35,978 bases of DNA from a bacterium (candidate division B38) B3_B38 (GTDB lineage Bacteria; Acidobacteriota; B3-B38; Guanabaribacteriales; B3-B38), in assembly GCA_005223145.1 (NCBI GenBank), contig NJBL01000019.1, forward strand, positions 1 through 35,978, given 5' to 3'. A model generated the notes under the pieces. It worked only from the letters and a program-made list of their open reading frames with translations. It was not told where the DNA came from and did no database searches. Within the stretch, counting starts at the first letter, position 1. Each line of letters starts with the position of its first letter. Shown piece by piece: positions 16,220 through 23,505 of the stretch. The position numbers and the translations under genes are program-made.

Positions 16220-17023
16220 CTATTCAAAGTGGTTAATAACTCCCACATCTTGACGGTTAAAAGGAATTGTATAGAAATTATTCTGGATAAAATTGGACTT
16301 GATGAAAGAGACGATGAGCTTGCCTAATGTTTCTGGCACGATACGCAGAGCTCCACCTTTACTTTGAAAATTGATATAGTAAGTTCTTGCCACTTTTAAG
16401 CTTGTGTTTTCTTTCAATTTTAGCCAACTTATGCTCTTCATAATCTTTATATAATCTGATGTACGGGCGAAAAAGCCATAGATATTAGTAATTTTGTTTC
16501 TATCAATATATTCTTCTATTATTTTAGTTAGACAGTGCTTTTTCCAATATTTAGCATTCATCAGCTTCCTATAGTAATGTATCCTTTCGCTAGGCGTTAA
16601 AATTCCATAGGCTCCTGACATTATTAGTATATGAATATCTTTTCTAAAATAGACTTCTCTTACAGATTCTCTGAAACTATCAACGCTATAAAGAGATCCA
16701 TTGTATCTGTCCAAAGCAGCAATAAGTCCCGAATTTTTATCAATATAATATGCCATTCCTTTTCTTCCATTTAGGAGGTAATCTTTTGTGTTTACAATAT
16801 AATCGATGACTTTTCTTTCTTCAGCTTCTTTAAAAGTTTCATAAATGTCTTTTTTTTGTTTTTTTGCCGAATATGGAAATATTATTAAGACCTTTTTTCC
16901 TCGTAACTTAGTGGATGTTAATGGTTTTCCAATGTCTTTTAATTCTTTTGTGACAATAGGCTTAGGTTTTCTATGAATGAGAGACCTTTGTAAAAAGAAG
17001 AATAAGTTATTTTTGTTTGACAT
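16220..17023 (-). CDS. YaaA/DUF6884-like protein of the AT-rich cassette
   Basis: 267 aa, strongly AT-rich codon use (Lys, Ile, Asn, Tyr) unlike the flanking genes. The N-terminal 40 residues are basic. The core begins KVLIIFPYSAKKQKKD (about 44-59) and continues YNGSLYSVDSFRES and ILIMSGAYGILTPSERIHYY (about 132-151). The 'SGxYGxLxPxxxIxxY' motif with the upstream 'YxGSLYxxxxFR' resembles YaaA and DUF6884 proteins. YaaA is a DNA-binding peroxide-stress protein; some relatives sit in mobile or defence loci. GGAGAG precedes the ATG. It follows the GIY-YIG gene by 127 bp in the same direction. Family assignment is by motif only and its role here is unknown. Confidence 0.6.
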   Translation of the reverse strand: MSNKNNLFFFLQRSLIHRKPKPIVTKELKDIGKPLTSTKLRGKKVLIIFPYSAKKQKKDIYETFKEAEERKVIDYIVNTKDYLLNGRKGMAYYIDKNSGLIAALDRYNGSLYSVDSFRESVREVYFRKDIHILIMSGAYGILTPSERIHYYRKLMNAKYWKKHCLTKIIEEYIDRNKITNIYGFFARTSDYIKIMKSISWLKLKENTSLKVARTYYINFQSKGGALRIVPETLGKLIVSFIKSNFIQNNFYTIPFNRQDVGVINHFE

Positions 17024-17150
17024 CTTCGCTCTCCTTTTTTATCCTTTTATTTCTTAGCTTCTCCAAGCCTCTTGCATATAAGGTGCTGAGATTATCTGAA
17101 ATCGGCTGATCGACAGCAAGTCTAGATAAGCTCTGTTAGGCGAAATTCCT
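17024..17150 (-). other. Spacer holding a 42-codon open frame without start
   Basis: Between the two cassette genes the composition is less AT-rich than either gene. A minus frame from 17135 to 17010 is open for 42 codons (reads SRLAVDQPISDNLSTLYARG and on) and runs into the YaaA-like gene. It has no start codon with a ribosome-binding site. It may be the scar of an older gene or chance. Confidence 0.3.
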
Positions 17151-17576
17151 TTATTTTCCTGTCCGGTTGTACTTTGGCAAATACTCATATATCAGTAAAG
17201 TTTCCACCAATGAAACAATATTTTTATCTTTTCCTTCAAATGATATAAAAGAAAAAACAAAATTGTCTTTAATAAAGGATTTGGATTCATCTCTTAAATT
17301 AAGACCGTACTCTTCAGCAATTTGTTTTCTAAATACACTTTTTGTGTAATTGTCTGATAAATGTTGGCGCATGATTCTTTGGTATAATCCCCTTCTTCCT
17401 AATGCGCGTCCTACATATACTATTTTATTGTTTCTCTTCGAGCGCCATAGATAAACACCAATTTTTTTAGGCACGGTATTTAATTCTATATTCTTAGGGT
17501 CATGATTTTCTGCTTTTACAAGTTTTTCAGAATATATAAGTGCATCTTTTAATTGTCTTTTAATTTTTTCAAACAT
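17151..17576 (-). CDS. GIY-YIG endonuclease
   Basis: 141 aa. A complete single-domain GIY-YIG nuclease: GVY at 40-42, YVG at 54-56, the catalytic Arg in GLYQRI (R67), Glu125 in LVETLLIY, and Asn137 in LPKYN. All catalytic positions are present. A 35-residue N-terminal extension precedes the domain and no DNA-binding module follows. GIY-YIG domains occur in homing endonucleases, UvrC and restriction enzymes. The gene starts 33 bases after the helicase stop in the same direction, as if translated from the same transcript. Its AT-rich codons mark it as foreign. In this setting a homing or target-cutting role for the insertion unit is the natural hypothesis. Confidence 0.88.
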   Translation of the reverse strand: MFEKIKRQLKDALIYSEKLVKAENHDPKNIELNTVPKKIGVYLWRSKRNNKIVYVGRALGRRGLYQRIMRQHLSDNYTKSVFRKQIAEEYGLNLRDESKSFIKDNFVFSFISFEGKDKNIVSLVETLLIYEYLPKYNRTGK

Positions 17577-17609
17577 ATTTCATCCCCAACTAATAATATA
17601 GAATGCAGT

Positions 17610-20600
17610 TTATCTATTGCATATATTGGCATAGGGGCAACCCCAGTATCCCTGGCAGGTATCTGGCGCTGCTGAGGAGGGGCGGGCGGGGAAGTAGCCC
17701 TGTTTGATGCGGGAGCAGCATTCCACAATGGTAGCTTCCACCTGTTGAAGCTCATCCCCTGAGAGGCAATAGTAGTCTTCCTCATCGGTGGAGAAGCCGG
17801 GAAAGCAGAGCACTGCTGTGGACCATTTTATTCTTCCCTCTTTATCCTGGGCGAAGTATTGGAGATAGTATCCCGCCTGCCGGTCGAGCTTCAACCCTCC
17901 TGCGGTCACGCCCTCCCGGACAGCCAGCCAGGCTAAAACCGGGTGGAGGCGGAGCGGAGGCTGCTCCCTCCCCTGGCGGGTGACTGAGCTCAACATCCCC
18001 CGGGCCAGATTTTTGGCTTCGGTAGATTTTGTCTGGCGTTTTCGGAGGGCATGGTTCAGGATTATCACCCTCCCGTTGTCGTCCATCATCACCCCGTCCA
18101 CCCTCACTCTGAAAGGATAGCCCTGGTACTGGAATGCGAAGGTATCCCGGGATGCCAGGCAAGGAAGGTGAAGATGGGGGAGAAAGACCTCCTCCACATA
18201 GGAATTGATAATCTCCTTTATCTCGGCTTCGGTATATGTCATCGGGTCGGGCAGAGGGAGGGAGCGCTCCTCCAATGCTTGACGCCACAGCTCGTCTATC
18301 AGGGAGCCGAGCCTCTCCGTCCTGCGGGTGGCGGGGGCTTTTCGCAGAGACTCCCTCATATAGGGGATGTTGAGGAGGTTTATCACCTGCTTGACCACTC
18401 CCCGCCAGGCTCGCTGAGGGTCTGCGGGGGAGGTGATGTTCAAGATGGCGGAGTAGAGGGCTTTACGGGGGCAGGTAAGGTAGCTCTCCAGCATCCAGGT
18501 GCTGAAGGTGAACTCTTCCTGCTGTAGGGGTAGGGGCTCTTCTTTTGGGGAGATAGAAAGAGGGCGGGCATCCGACAATAGCTCATCTATGCCGGACACT
18601 GACCCCACCCAGAGCCCCTCACTCTGGGAAGGCTCCAATCGCTTCGCCAACTGAGCGAGCTCCTCCACCATCTCCCGTTTGAGCGGCGTCTTTTTCGAGA
18701 GGAGGTAGTGCGCGAGGTCCGATAGGGAGAGGACTTCGCCGATGCCAGTGACCTCCCTTGTCTGGCTGATGGCGGTGTTCCGCAGGAAGCCAAGCCCCGA
18801 CTTGTGGCAGCTCTCCTCATCAAGGGGGAGGTTGTTGTTCAGCAGGTGCAGGAAGCGGGAGGGGAGAAGGGGGAACAGGGTGCTCTTCTGAGAGTAGGTA
18901 AGATAGACCATTTGTTGGGCTTTGGTCATTCCCGCCCGCAGGAGTCGGCGCTCTTCCCGGTAGTGTTCATCATCGCTGCGAGGATAAGGGTGGTAGAAAT
19001 TGGGATATAGCTTTTTCATCCTCTCTAATTCGTCGGCGGTGAGCAACTCATCCCCTCGGAGGCGAAGGGGGAAACTCTCCTCCAATAAACCCGGGATGAA
19101 GATGACGGGGAACTGCCTCCCTTTTGTCTGGTGGATGGTCATCACCCTCACCCCTTCCTCCTCTTTTTCGGGCCGGTCCATGGAGGCTTCGGAGGCGAAG
19201 TGGCTTACCAGCTCGTCAATCTGGGAGATGAGTTCCTTAAATGTTGGCGGCTTCCCCTGGAGGGCGGTGAACACTTCGGTGAACTCCTGCACCATGGTGG
19301 TGAAGTGACGCAGGTGCCGCAGGGAATCACTTGCAGTGGTGGAAGGCGCCACATCCTTGGTGGCGGAGCCAACCAGGTAGGCCAGCAGCCCGCTGTGGTT
19401 CAAAATGCGGTGTATCAGTGTGGGCAGTGGCAGGGTGTCTTTCTCCCTTTCCAGCAGAAGAAAAGAGCGCATAAAGCGGAACAATTGTTGGAAGAATTCC
19501 CCATAGGATTCATCCTCCTCCAGGCGGCTTAATATCGGGGGGCGGGGGACAGGTGGGGTTTGGCTTATGTGGGTCTCCTTTAAGGGAAACAGGTCGGGAT
19601 AATCGGTGGTCAGCCACCAAGTTAACCCCTTGATGTAGTGGAACAGGCTCTCTCCATCCCTCCCCCGGGAGGCTTCCAGCCGGTGGAGCATCTGCGGTTG
19701 GAGGGCTGAAGCAGGGGAGTGGAGGACGCGTCTGAAATGCTCCCCCTCATCGGGTGAGGCGAGAGCTTTTAGATAGGAAATGAGGAAGCTCACCCCTTTG
19801 TCCTTATGAAAGGTGCTGCCCCCCATTATCTGATAGGGGATATGATGATAGCCGAGGGCTTCCTCCAGCGGCTTTGCCAGGGGGGAGAGGCGGCGGAGCA
19901 GAACGGCAAAGTCGCTATAGCGATACCCAGCAACACCCTGCTGGTTGCTCCCCTCGAGGAGTAGTCTTTTTATCTGGCGGGCGATGAAGAACGCCTCGTC
20001 AATAGGGGTTGGCTCGGCAGCCACGAAAACCGCATTTCCCGGCGGAGTGTCATGCGCTCCAGAGTTCGCCCTCTTCTCCAGGCGCTCCACTATCTGGAGG
20101 AGCTCGGGGTGACAGCGGTAGGACCGGGATAAGGTTATCACCTTAGCTCGGGAATAACACTTGAGGAAGCGGGGCTTCTCCCCGTTGATAGAGGCAATGT
20201 GTGAAGGGTCGCTTCCTCGGAATTTGAAGATGGCTTGCTCCGGGTCACCTGCCACACAGATGCAAGGGCTCTCGTTCTCCCGGGTCAACAAAGTAAGGAG
20301 ATGGAACTGAGCGGGGTCAACCTCCTGAAACTCATCGACGATAATGTAGCCAAATCTCTCCTGATAGCCCCGGCGGATTTCGGGATGTTCTTCCAGCAGC
20401 CTCACTGTTCTCCGCACCAGGTCTGGAAAGGCGAGGTAGCCGCTCTCTTCCATTTCCTTCTGAAGGGCTGAGTAAAGGCCTGCGAGGTCGGTGAGCTTGC
20501 GCTTCAGCGATACTTCCCCGGGAGTGGAGGGAGAGAAGTGGCTCACCATTTGCTGAAAATCGGCGGAGTCTATGAGGTTCTGCTTGAGTAATCGGATAAA

Positions 20601-21083
20601 CTCCCGCAGCTTGAGGGCAAAGCCCGCCTTCTCGGTCACTCCTCTCAGATAGCTTGTCAGCCCGAGAGAGGGGAGATTTCTCTTAAGAAACTGATGGACA
20701 AAAAGCCATTCCTCAAAGTCGCTGAGGATATGCAGATGAGCGGGGACCCCCGCCGCAAGGCTGTTCTCTCTGAGGAGCCTCCGGCAAAAGCCGTGAAAGG
20801 TGAAAATCCACAGCTCATCGTAGCTCTCGGTTAAATACTCATCCACCTTCTCCCGCCACTGCTCTGCCATCCTTGAGGAGAAGGTCAGTCCCAGAATGTT
20901 TCTACGAGGGACTTGCTTCTGGGTGAGCAGATAGGGTATCAGCAGGGTGAGGGTGCGGGTCTTGCCCGTGCCCGGTCCTCCTATTATCATCTGGGGTCCG
21001 TCAAATTCAACAATTGCCCGTCGCTGCACCTCATCGAGAGTGCTGAAATCCCGCTCCCACCTGGTAGAATTTAGCTTAGCCAT
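17610..21083 (-). CDS. UvrD-like helicase with degenerate nuclease domain (AddA/AddB-like)
   Basis: 1157 aa. The SF1A core has Walker A IIGGPGTGKTRTL (about 33-45), Walker B IIVDEFQEVDP (about 247), SRSYRCHPELL and TIHQTKGRQFPVIF. Motif VI reads AGMTKAQQMVYLT, with Lys where the family has Arg (ALTRA), which may weaken ATPase activity. The C-terminal region has the cluster Cys in LTCPRKALY (about 870) and CQGYWGCPYANIC (last 15 residues). The expected catalytic strand is VDGVMMDDNGRVIILNHALRK, lacking the (D/E)-x-K of VDYKT. The nuclease is therefore probably inactive and structural. The last 47 codons are duplicated at 15930-16077, and the present C-terminus may be supplied by the inserted unit. 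It is likely a partner of the 1063-aa protein. Confidence 0.88.
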   Translation of the reverse strand: MAKLNSTRWERDFSTLDEVQRRAIVEFDGPQMIIGGPGTGKTRTLTLLIPYLLTQKQVPRRNILGLTFSSRMAEQWREKVDEYLTESYDELWIFTFHGFCRRLLRENSLAAGVPAHLHILSDFEEWLFVHQFLKRNLPSLGLTSYLRGVTEKAGFALKLREFIRLLKQNLIDSADFQQMVSHFSPSTPGEVSLKRKLTDLAGLYSALQKEMEESGYLAFPDLVRRTVRLLEEHPEIRRGYQERFGYIIVDEFQEVDPAQFHLLTLLTRENESPCICVAGDPEQAIFKFRGSDPSHIASINGEKPRFLKCYSRAKVITLSRSYRCHPELLQIVERLEKRANSGAHDTPPGNAVFVAAEPTPIDEAFFIARQIKRLLLEGSNQQGVAGYRYSDFAVLLRRLSPLAKPLEEALGYHHIPYQIMGGSTFHKDKGVSFLISYLKALASPDEGEHFRRVLHSPASALQPQMLHRLEASRGRDGESLFHYIKGLTWWLTTDYPDLFPLKETHISQTPPVPRPPILSRLEEDESYGEFFQQLFRFMRSFLLLEREKDTLPLPTLIHRILNHSGLLAYLVGSATKDVAPSTTASDSLRHLRHFTTMVQEFTEVFTALQGKPPTFKELISQIDELVSHFASEASMDRPEKEEEGVRVMTIHQTKGRQFPVIFIPGLLEESFPLRLRGDELLTADELERMKKLYPNFYHPYPRSDDEHYREERRLLRAGMTKAQQMVYLTYSQKSTLFPLLPSRFLHLLNNNLPLDEESCHKSGLGFLRNTAISQTREVTGIGEVLSLSDLAHYLLSKKTPLKREMVEELAQLAKRLEPSQSEGLWVGSVSGIDELLSDARPLSISPKEEPLPLQQEEFTFSTWMLESYLTCPRKALYSAILNITSPADPQRAWRGVVKQVINLLNIPYMRESLRKAPATRRTERLGSLIDELWRQALEERSLPLPDPMTYTEAEIKEIINSYVEEVFLPHLHLPCLASRDTFAFQYQGYPFRVRVDGVMMDDNGRVIILNHALRKRQTKSTEAKNLARGMLSSVTRQGREQPPLRLHPVLAWLAVREGVTAGGLKLDRQAGYYLQYFAQDKEGRIKWSTAVLCFPGFSTDEEDYYCLSGDELQQVEATIVECCSRIKQGYFPARPSSAAPDTCQGYWGCPYANICNR
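17631..17757. repeat. 127-bp direct repeat, copy 2
   Basis: This copy is in frame at the end of the helicase gene. It differs from 15951-16077 at five positions: CAA/CAG Gln, GCT/GCC Ala, TGC/TGT Cys, CGC/CGT Arg and TAC/TAT Tyr. All are third-codon silent changes. Confidence 0.97.
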
Positions 21084-21207
21084 GTTGTTTACTTGTGAAT
21101 AGTATAAATTTTTTCTCGACTACCGGTTTAATTAGGAGCAGTAGTCAATCCTCTGGCTGAGATTTGTATACCACAGGTGAGGGAAAAAGTAAAGGCAGAA
21201 TAAACTC
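21084..21207. other. Intergenic region between holin-like gene and helicase
   Basis: 124 bases, AT-rich toward the helicase start. On the minus strand there is a TATACT and a TTGACT but not at good spacing, so a helicase promoter here is only possible. No hairpin terminator was found after the holin-like gene. Confidence 0.35.
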
Positions 21208-21567
21208 TCAACGGTGCTTCTTTGGTTTTATAAGCCAGTTTAGGACGAGGTTGACCAGGCTGATGACCAGGGCGCCGATGATGGCTGGCATTATGCCTTC
21301 CACCCAGAAGCCGGGGATGAAAAAGGGGAGGAGGAAAAGGATAACCCCGTTTACCACAAAGTAAAACAGCCCCAGTGTGATTATGAGCAGAGGAAAGGTG
21401 ACCAGGAGGAGAATGGGTCGCAGTATCATGTTAAAAACCGACAGCACCAAACCTGCCAGCAGCAGCTCCCACCACTCCCCATCAAAGCCAATCCCTCTGA
21501 CCCAGCGAGCGGCTAAATATAGCGCTAGAAAGTTTATCAGAACCCTCAGGAAAGCTCTTCTCAACAT
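21208..21567 (-). CDS. Phage-holin-4-2 family membrane protein
   Basis: 119 aa with four predicted membrane helices (FLRVLINFLALYLAARWV, LLLAGLVLSVFNMILRPILLL, FPLLIITLGLFYFVVNGVILFLLPFF, MPAIIGALVISLVNLVLNWL). The NxxLRPILxLxTxPLxxxTLGLFxxVxNxxxL pattern is that of the widespread 'phage holin family 4' (YvlD-like) proteins. These are mostly chromosomal and of unknown function. The basic C-terminus (KPKKHR) faces the cytoplasm. Its start overlaps the upstream 62-aa gene by 7 bp, indicating coupled translation. Confidence 0.9.
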   Translation of the reverse strand: MLRRAFLRVLINFLALYLAARWVRGIGFDGEWWELLLAGLVLSVFNMILRPILLLVTFPLLIITLGLFYFVVNGVILFLLPFFIPGFWVEGIMPAIIGALVISLVNLVLNWLIKPKKHR

Positions 21568-21749
21568 CTGTGCCTCTTCTTGACGATAATCTTTCGGCGA
21601 AGCTCCCTTATTCGCTCTATACGGGAGTCAATCAGCCTCCGCAGCTGGTTCTCCTCTTCATGCCTTGACGGCAGGAGAAGATGGAGCAGCAGATAGCAGA
21701 GGATGATTCCCAGCGAAAGCCAGACTATCCTGGCTCCAAAGGCTTCCAT
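21561..21749 (-). CDS. Small single-pass membrane protein
   Basis: 62 aa. One helix (IVWLSLGIILCYLLLHLLL, about 8-26) is followed by a strongly charged, probably coiled-coil tail (RRLIDSRIERIRELRRKIIVKKRH). I do not recognise a family. Its 3' end overlaps the holin-like gene by 7 bp and it is 54 bp after the 147-aa membrane protein, so it is part of the leftward operon. Confidence 0.6.
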   Translation of the reverse strand: MEAFGARIVWLSLGIILCYLLLHLLLPSRHEEENQLRRLIDSRIERIRELRRKIIVKKRHRC

Positions 21750-21803
21750 AGGTGACTTTCCTCTCTAATTGGCACTTTGTTCTTGTCTATTTGCACCAGG
21801 CAA

Positions 21804-22247
21804 TTACCCTTTCCTTTTATATCTTTTAATCCCGATATAGGCTACTACTCCAACAACCATCATACTAAGGATGAGATAGAAATTAGAGCTGAGAAACTCT
21901 TTTATTTTGCTGGCAGTTTGCATAATGTTGTACAGCCTTTCTCTCTGCTGAGGAGAGAGGCGGGGCAGGAGCACATTGACTATGAAATTGCCCAGATATG
22001 AAAAGGAGTTTTTTATGCTATCCCTGATGCGCTGGAACCTCGTTTTTATAGCCGTTCCGAGGGAGCGGATTCGTGAAGGAGGAGGATTCAATTCCGTCTG
22101 GTCATCGGGAGCCCCCTCGGTGGGGGCTGGAGCAGAGGCTGGCAGAAGAAGATAAGTAGTAATCCCCGCCACGATAAGAGCAATCCCCACTATTAAAGTC
22201 GTTTTGGGGCGACCTCTAAAGTAGGATAGTTTGATTTTAATGGGCAT
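21804..22247 (-). CDS. Hypothetical protein with two membrane helices
   Basis: 147 aa. A basic N-terminus leads into a helix (TTLIVGIALIVAGITTYLLL, about 16-35). A Pro/Ala-rich linker and an amphipathic middle region (IKTRFQRIRDSIKNSFSYL) follow. The protein ends with a second helix (LILSMMVVGVVAYIGI) and basic residues. No family recognised. It lies 41 bp after the YibQ-like gene and is co-directional with it. Confidence 0.6.
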   Translation of the reverse strand: MPIKIKLSYFRGRPKTTLIVGIALIVAGITTYLLLPASAPAPTEGAPDDQTELNPPPSRIRSLGTAIKTRFQRIRDSIKNSFSYLGNFIVNVLLPRLSPQQRERLYNIMQTASKIKEFLSSNFYLILSMMVVGVVAYIGIKRYKRKG

Positions 22248-22288
22248 CGCTCTTTTCCGTGGAGGAGGTTAATTGCATTTAAGCTACC

Positions 22289-23470
22289 TCATTGGACGAC
22301 CTCAGAGGCAAACACCAACTTTACCCCCTTCTCCTGCAAAATGGGAAGAGTTGTTTTCAGGGCTTCGATGGTGGATGGATATATGTGTCCGATACATATG
22401 GCATAGCCGTTCAATTGAGCCAGTTCCCCTGATTTTAGGAGCTGTTCCTTGCTGTGGTTGAGGTCGGCTACATCGTCAATAAAGATGGTGCGGGCGGCAG
22501 CGGGGATATTCATATCGCGGGCAACCTCATAGGCGATAGAGTCTTCGCTGGTGCGGCTGTCGATAAAGAAGAGCCGATGCCTGCGGACGCATGTTAGCAC
22601 TGTGGAGATGGCTTCTCGGTCGCGGGTGATGCGAGAGCCCATATGGTTGTTTATCCCCTTCAGATAGGGGATAGAGTAAACATTATCCTCAATAATCTGT
22701 TCCACTTCGGATTGGCTCATAGAGGAGAGGATGGCTCCTTGACCCGGGTTGGTGTAAGGATAATCGTCCGGCTCCATAGGCAGATGCAGCATAATATCCC
22801 ATCCCTTCCGGTGCCCCAGCCTGGCTGCCTCGGCAGAGTAAGGGAGGTCGGGAATGATAGATAATGTCAGGGGCTGTTCCACCATGAGTAGTGATTGGAG
22901 CAAGGTGAGGCTGGAGCCTATATCGTCAATAATGATAGCTACCTTTGCCGGTGCTGCTTTGCTGATGGGTTTTCGGAAGTGGAGATGGTAGCCGAGCTGA
23001 GGGTTGAGCCACGCCTCCAGAGAGAGGGTTAAGCTCTTTTCTTCTCTATGGAAGGTTTTACCCCTTAGCTCCCACCCCTCCGTATCAGCCCTCCGTTTCA
23101 GCCTCTGATAGAGGAGGTTAAGGTCGGCTTTTTCATCCACTGCTATATGGCAGGGGATAGTCCCTCCTCCCTCCTCTTTCCCCCTGCTAATCTCAATATC
23201 ATTCTCCCTTATCCCCACGCGGGAGAGCTCCTCCTGAAGTGGAGGAGGGAGAGAGCTATAAATGGCAGTTTCAGAGATAGGAGATGAGGGGAGTTCGCCT
23301 TCGACCGAGGGATTCTCATTGGTTGCCTTAAATGAATGCAGAAGAAGAATTCCCGCCGCCAGCAGAGCGCTGAAATAGACCAGCAAGACCCAGTTGCCAA
23401 AGGGGTTCTTCCTTTTCAGAATCCCTCTCCGACCAACCCTTCTGCTGGACCTGGTAGACTTTTTGAACAT
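22289..23470 (-). CDS. Divergent polysaccharide deacetylase (YibQ/DUF610 family)
   Basis: 393 aa. Residues 1-27 are basic, then one membrane anchor (WVLLVYFSALLAAGILLLH, about 27-46), a variable region, and a divergent deacetylase fold at about 170-390. Motifs are VAIIIDDIGSSLTLLQSLL, LTLSIIPDLPYS, DIMLHLPMEPDDYP, NNHMGSRIT and FFIDSRTS. In E. coli and many diderms yibQ lies beside envC, and here envC - S41 protease - yibQ are consecutive. The substrate is unproven in the family. A periplasmic role linked to envelope or septal processing fits the context. Confidence 0.9.
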   Translation of the reverse strand: MFKKSTRSSRRVGRRGILKRKNPFGNWVLLVYFSALLAAGILLLHSFKATNENPSVEGELPSSPISETAIYSSLPPPLQEELSRVGIRENDIEISRGKEEGGGTIPCHIAVDEKADLNLLYQRLKRRADTEGWELRGKTFHREEKSLTLSLEAWLNPQLGYHLHFRKPISKAAPAKVAIIIDDIGSSLTLLQSLLMVEQPLTLSIIPDLPYSAEAARLGHRKGWDIMLHLPMEPDDYPYTNPGQGAILSSMSQSEVEQIIEDNVYSIPYLKGINNHMGSRITRDREAISTVLTCVRRHRLFFIDSRTSEDSIAYEVARDMNIPAAARTIFIDDVADLNHSKEQLLKSGELAQLNGYAICIGHIYPSTIEALKTTLPILQEKGVKLVFASEVVQ

Positions 23471-23505
23471 TGGTTTAATCCCTATGGCAGCCCTTTTTAA
23501 GCTTT

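Larger units (their letters stand above)
16078..17757. mobile_element. Putative 1680-bp insertion unit carrying GIY-YIG and YaaA-like genes
   Basis: Removing exactly this interval rejoins the helicase gene to the distal copy of its 3' end with no frame change. Its unique part is clearly AT-rich against GC-rich neighbours and encodes a GIY-YIG nuclease and a YaaA/DUF6884-like protein. It also carries a substitute helicase 3' end, and inverted repeats lie near its distal edge. No transposase, integrase or reverse transcriptase is present. The alternative is a tandem duplication followed by gene acquisition. Confidence 0.6.

Noticed and set aside
15908-17785. Alternative-frame ORFs (15908-16090 and 17549-17785) shared by both repeat copies, possibly a conserved small protein
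   Set aside because: Both copies are open in this frame, but the five base differences change residues here and are silent only in the helicase frame, so selection acted on the helicase frame.
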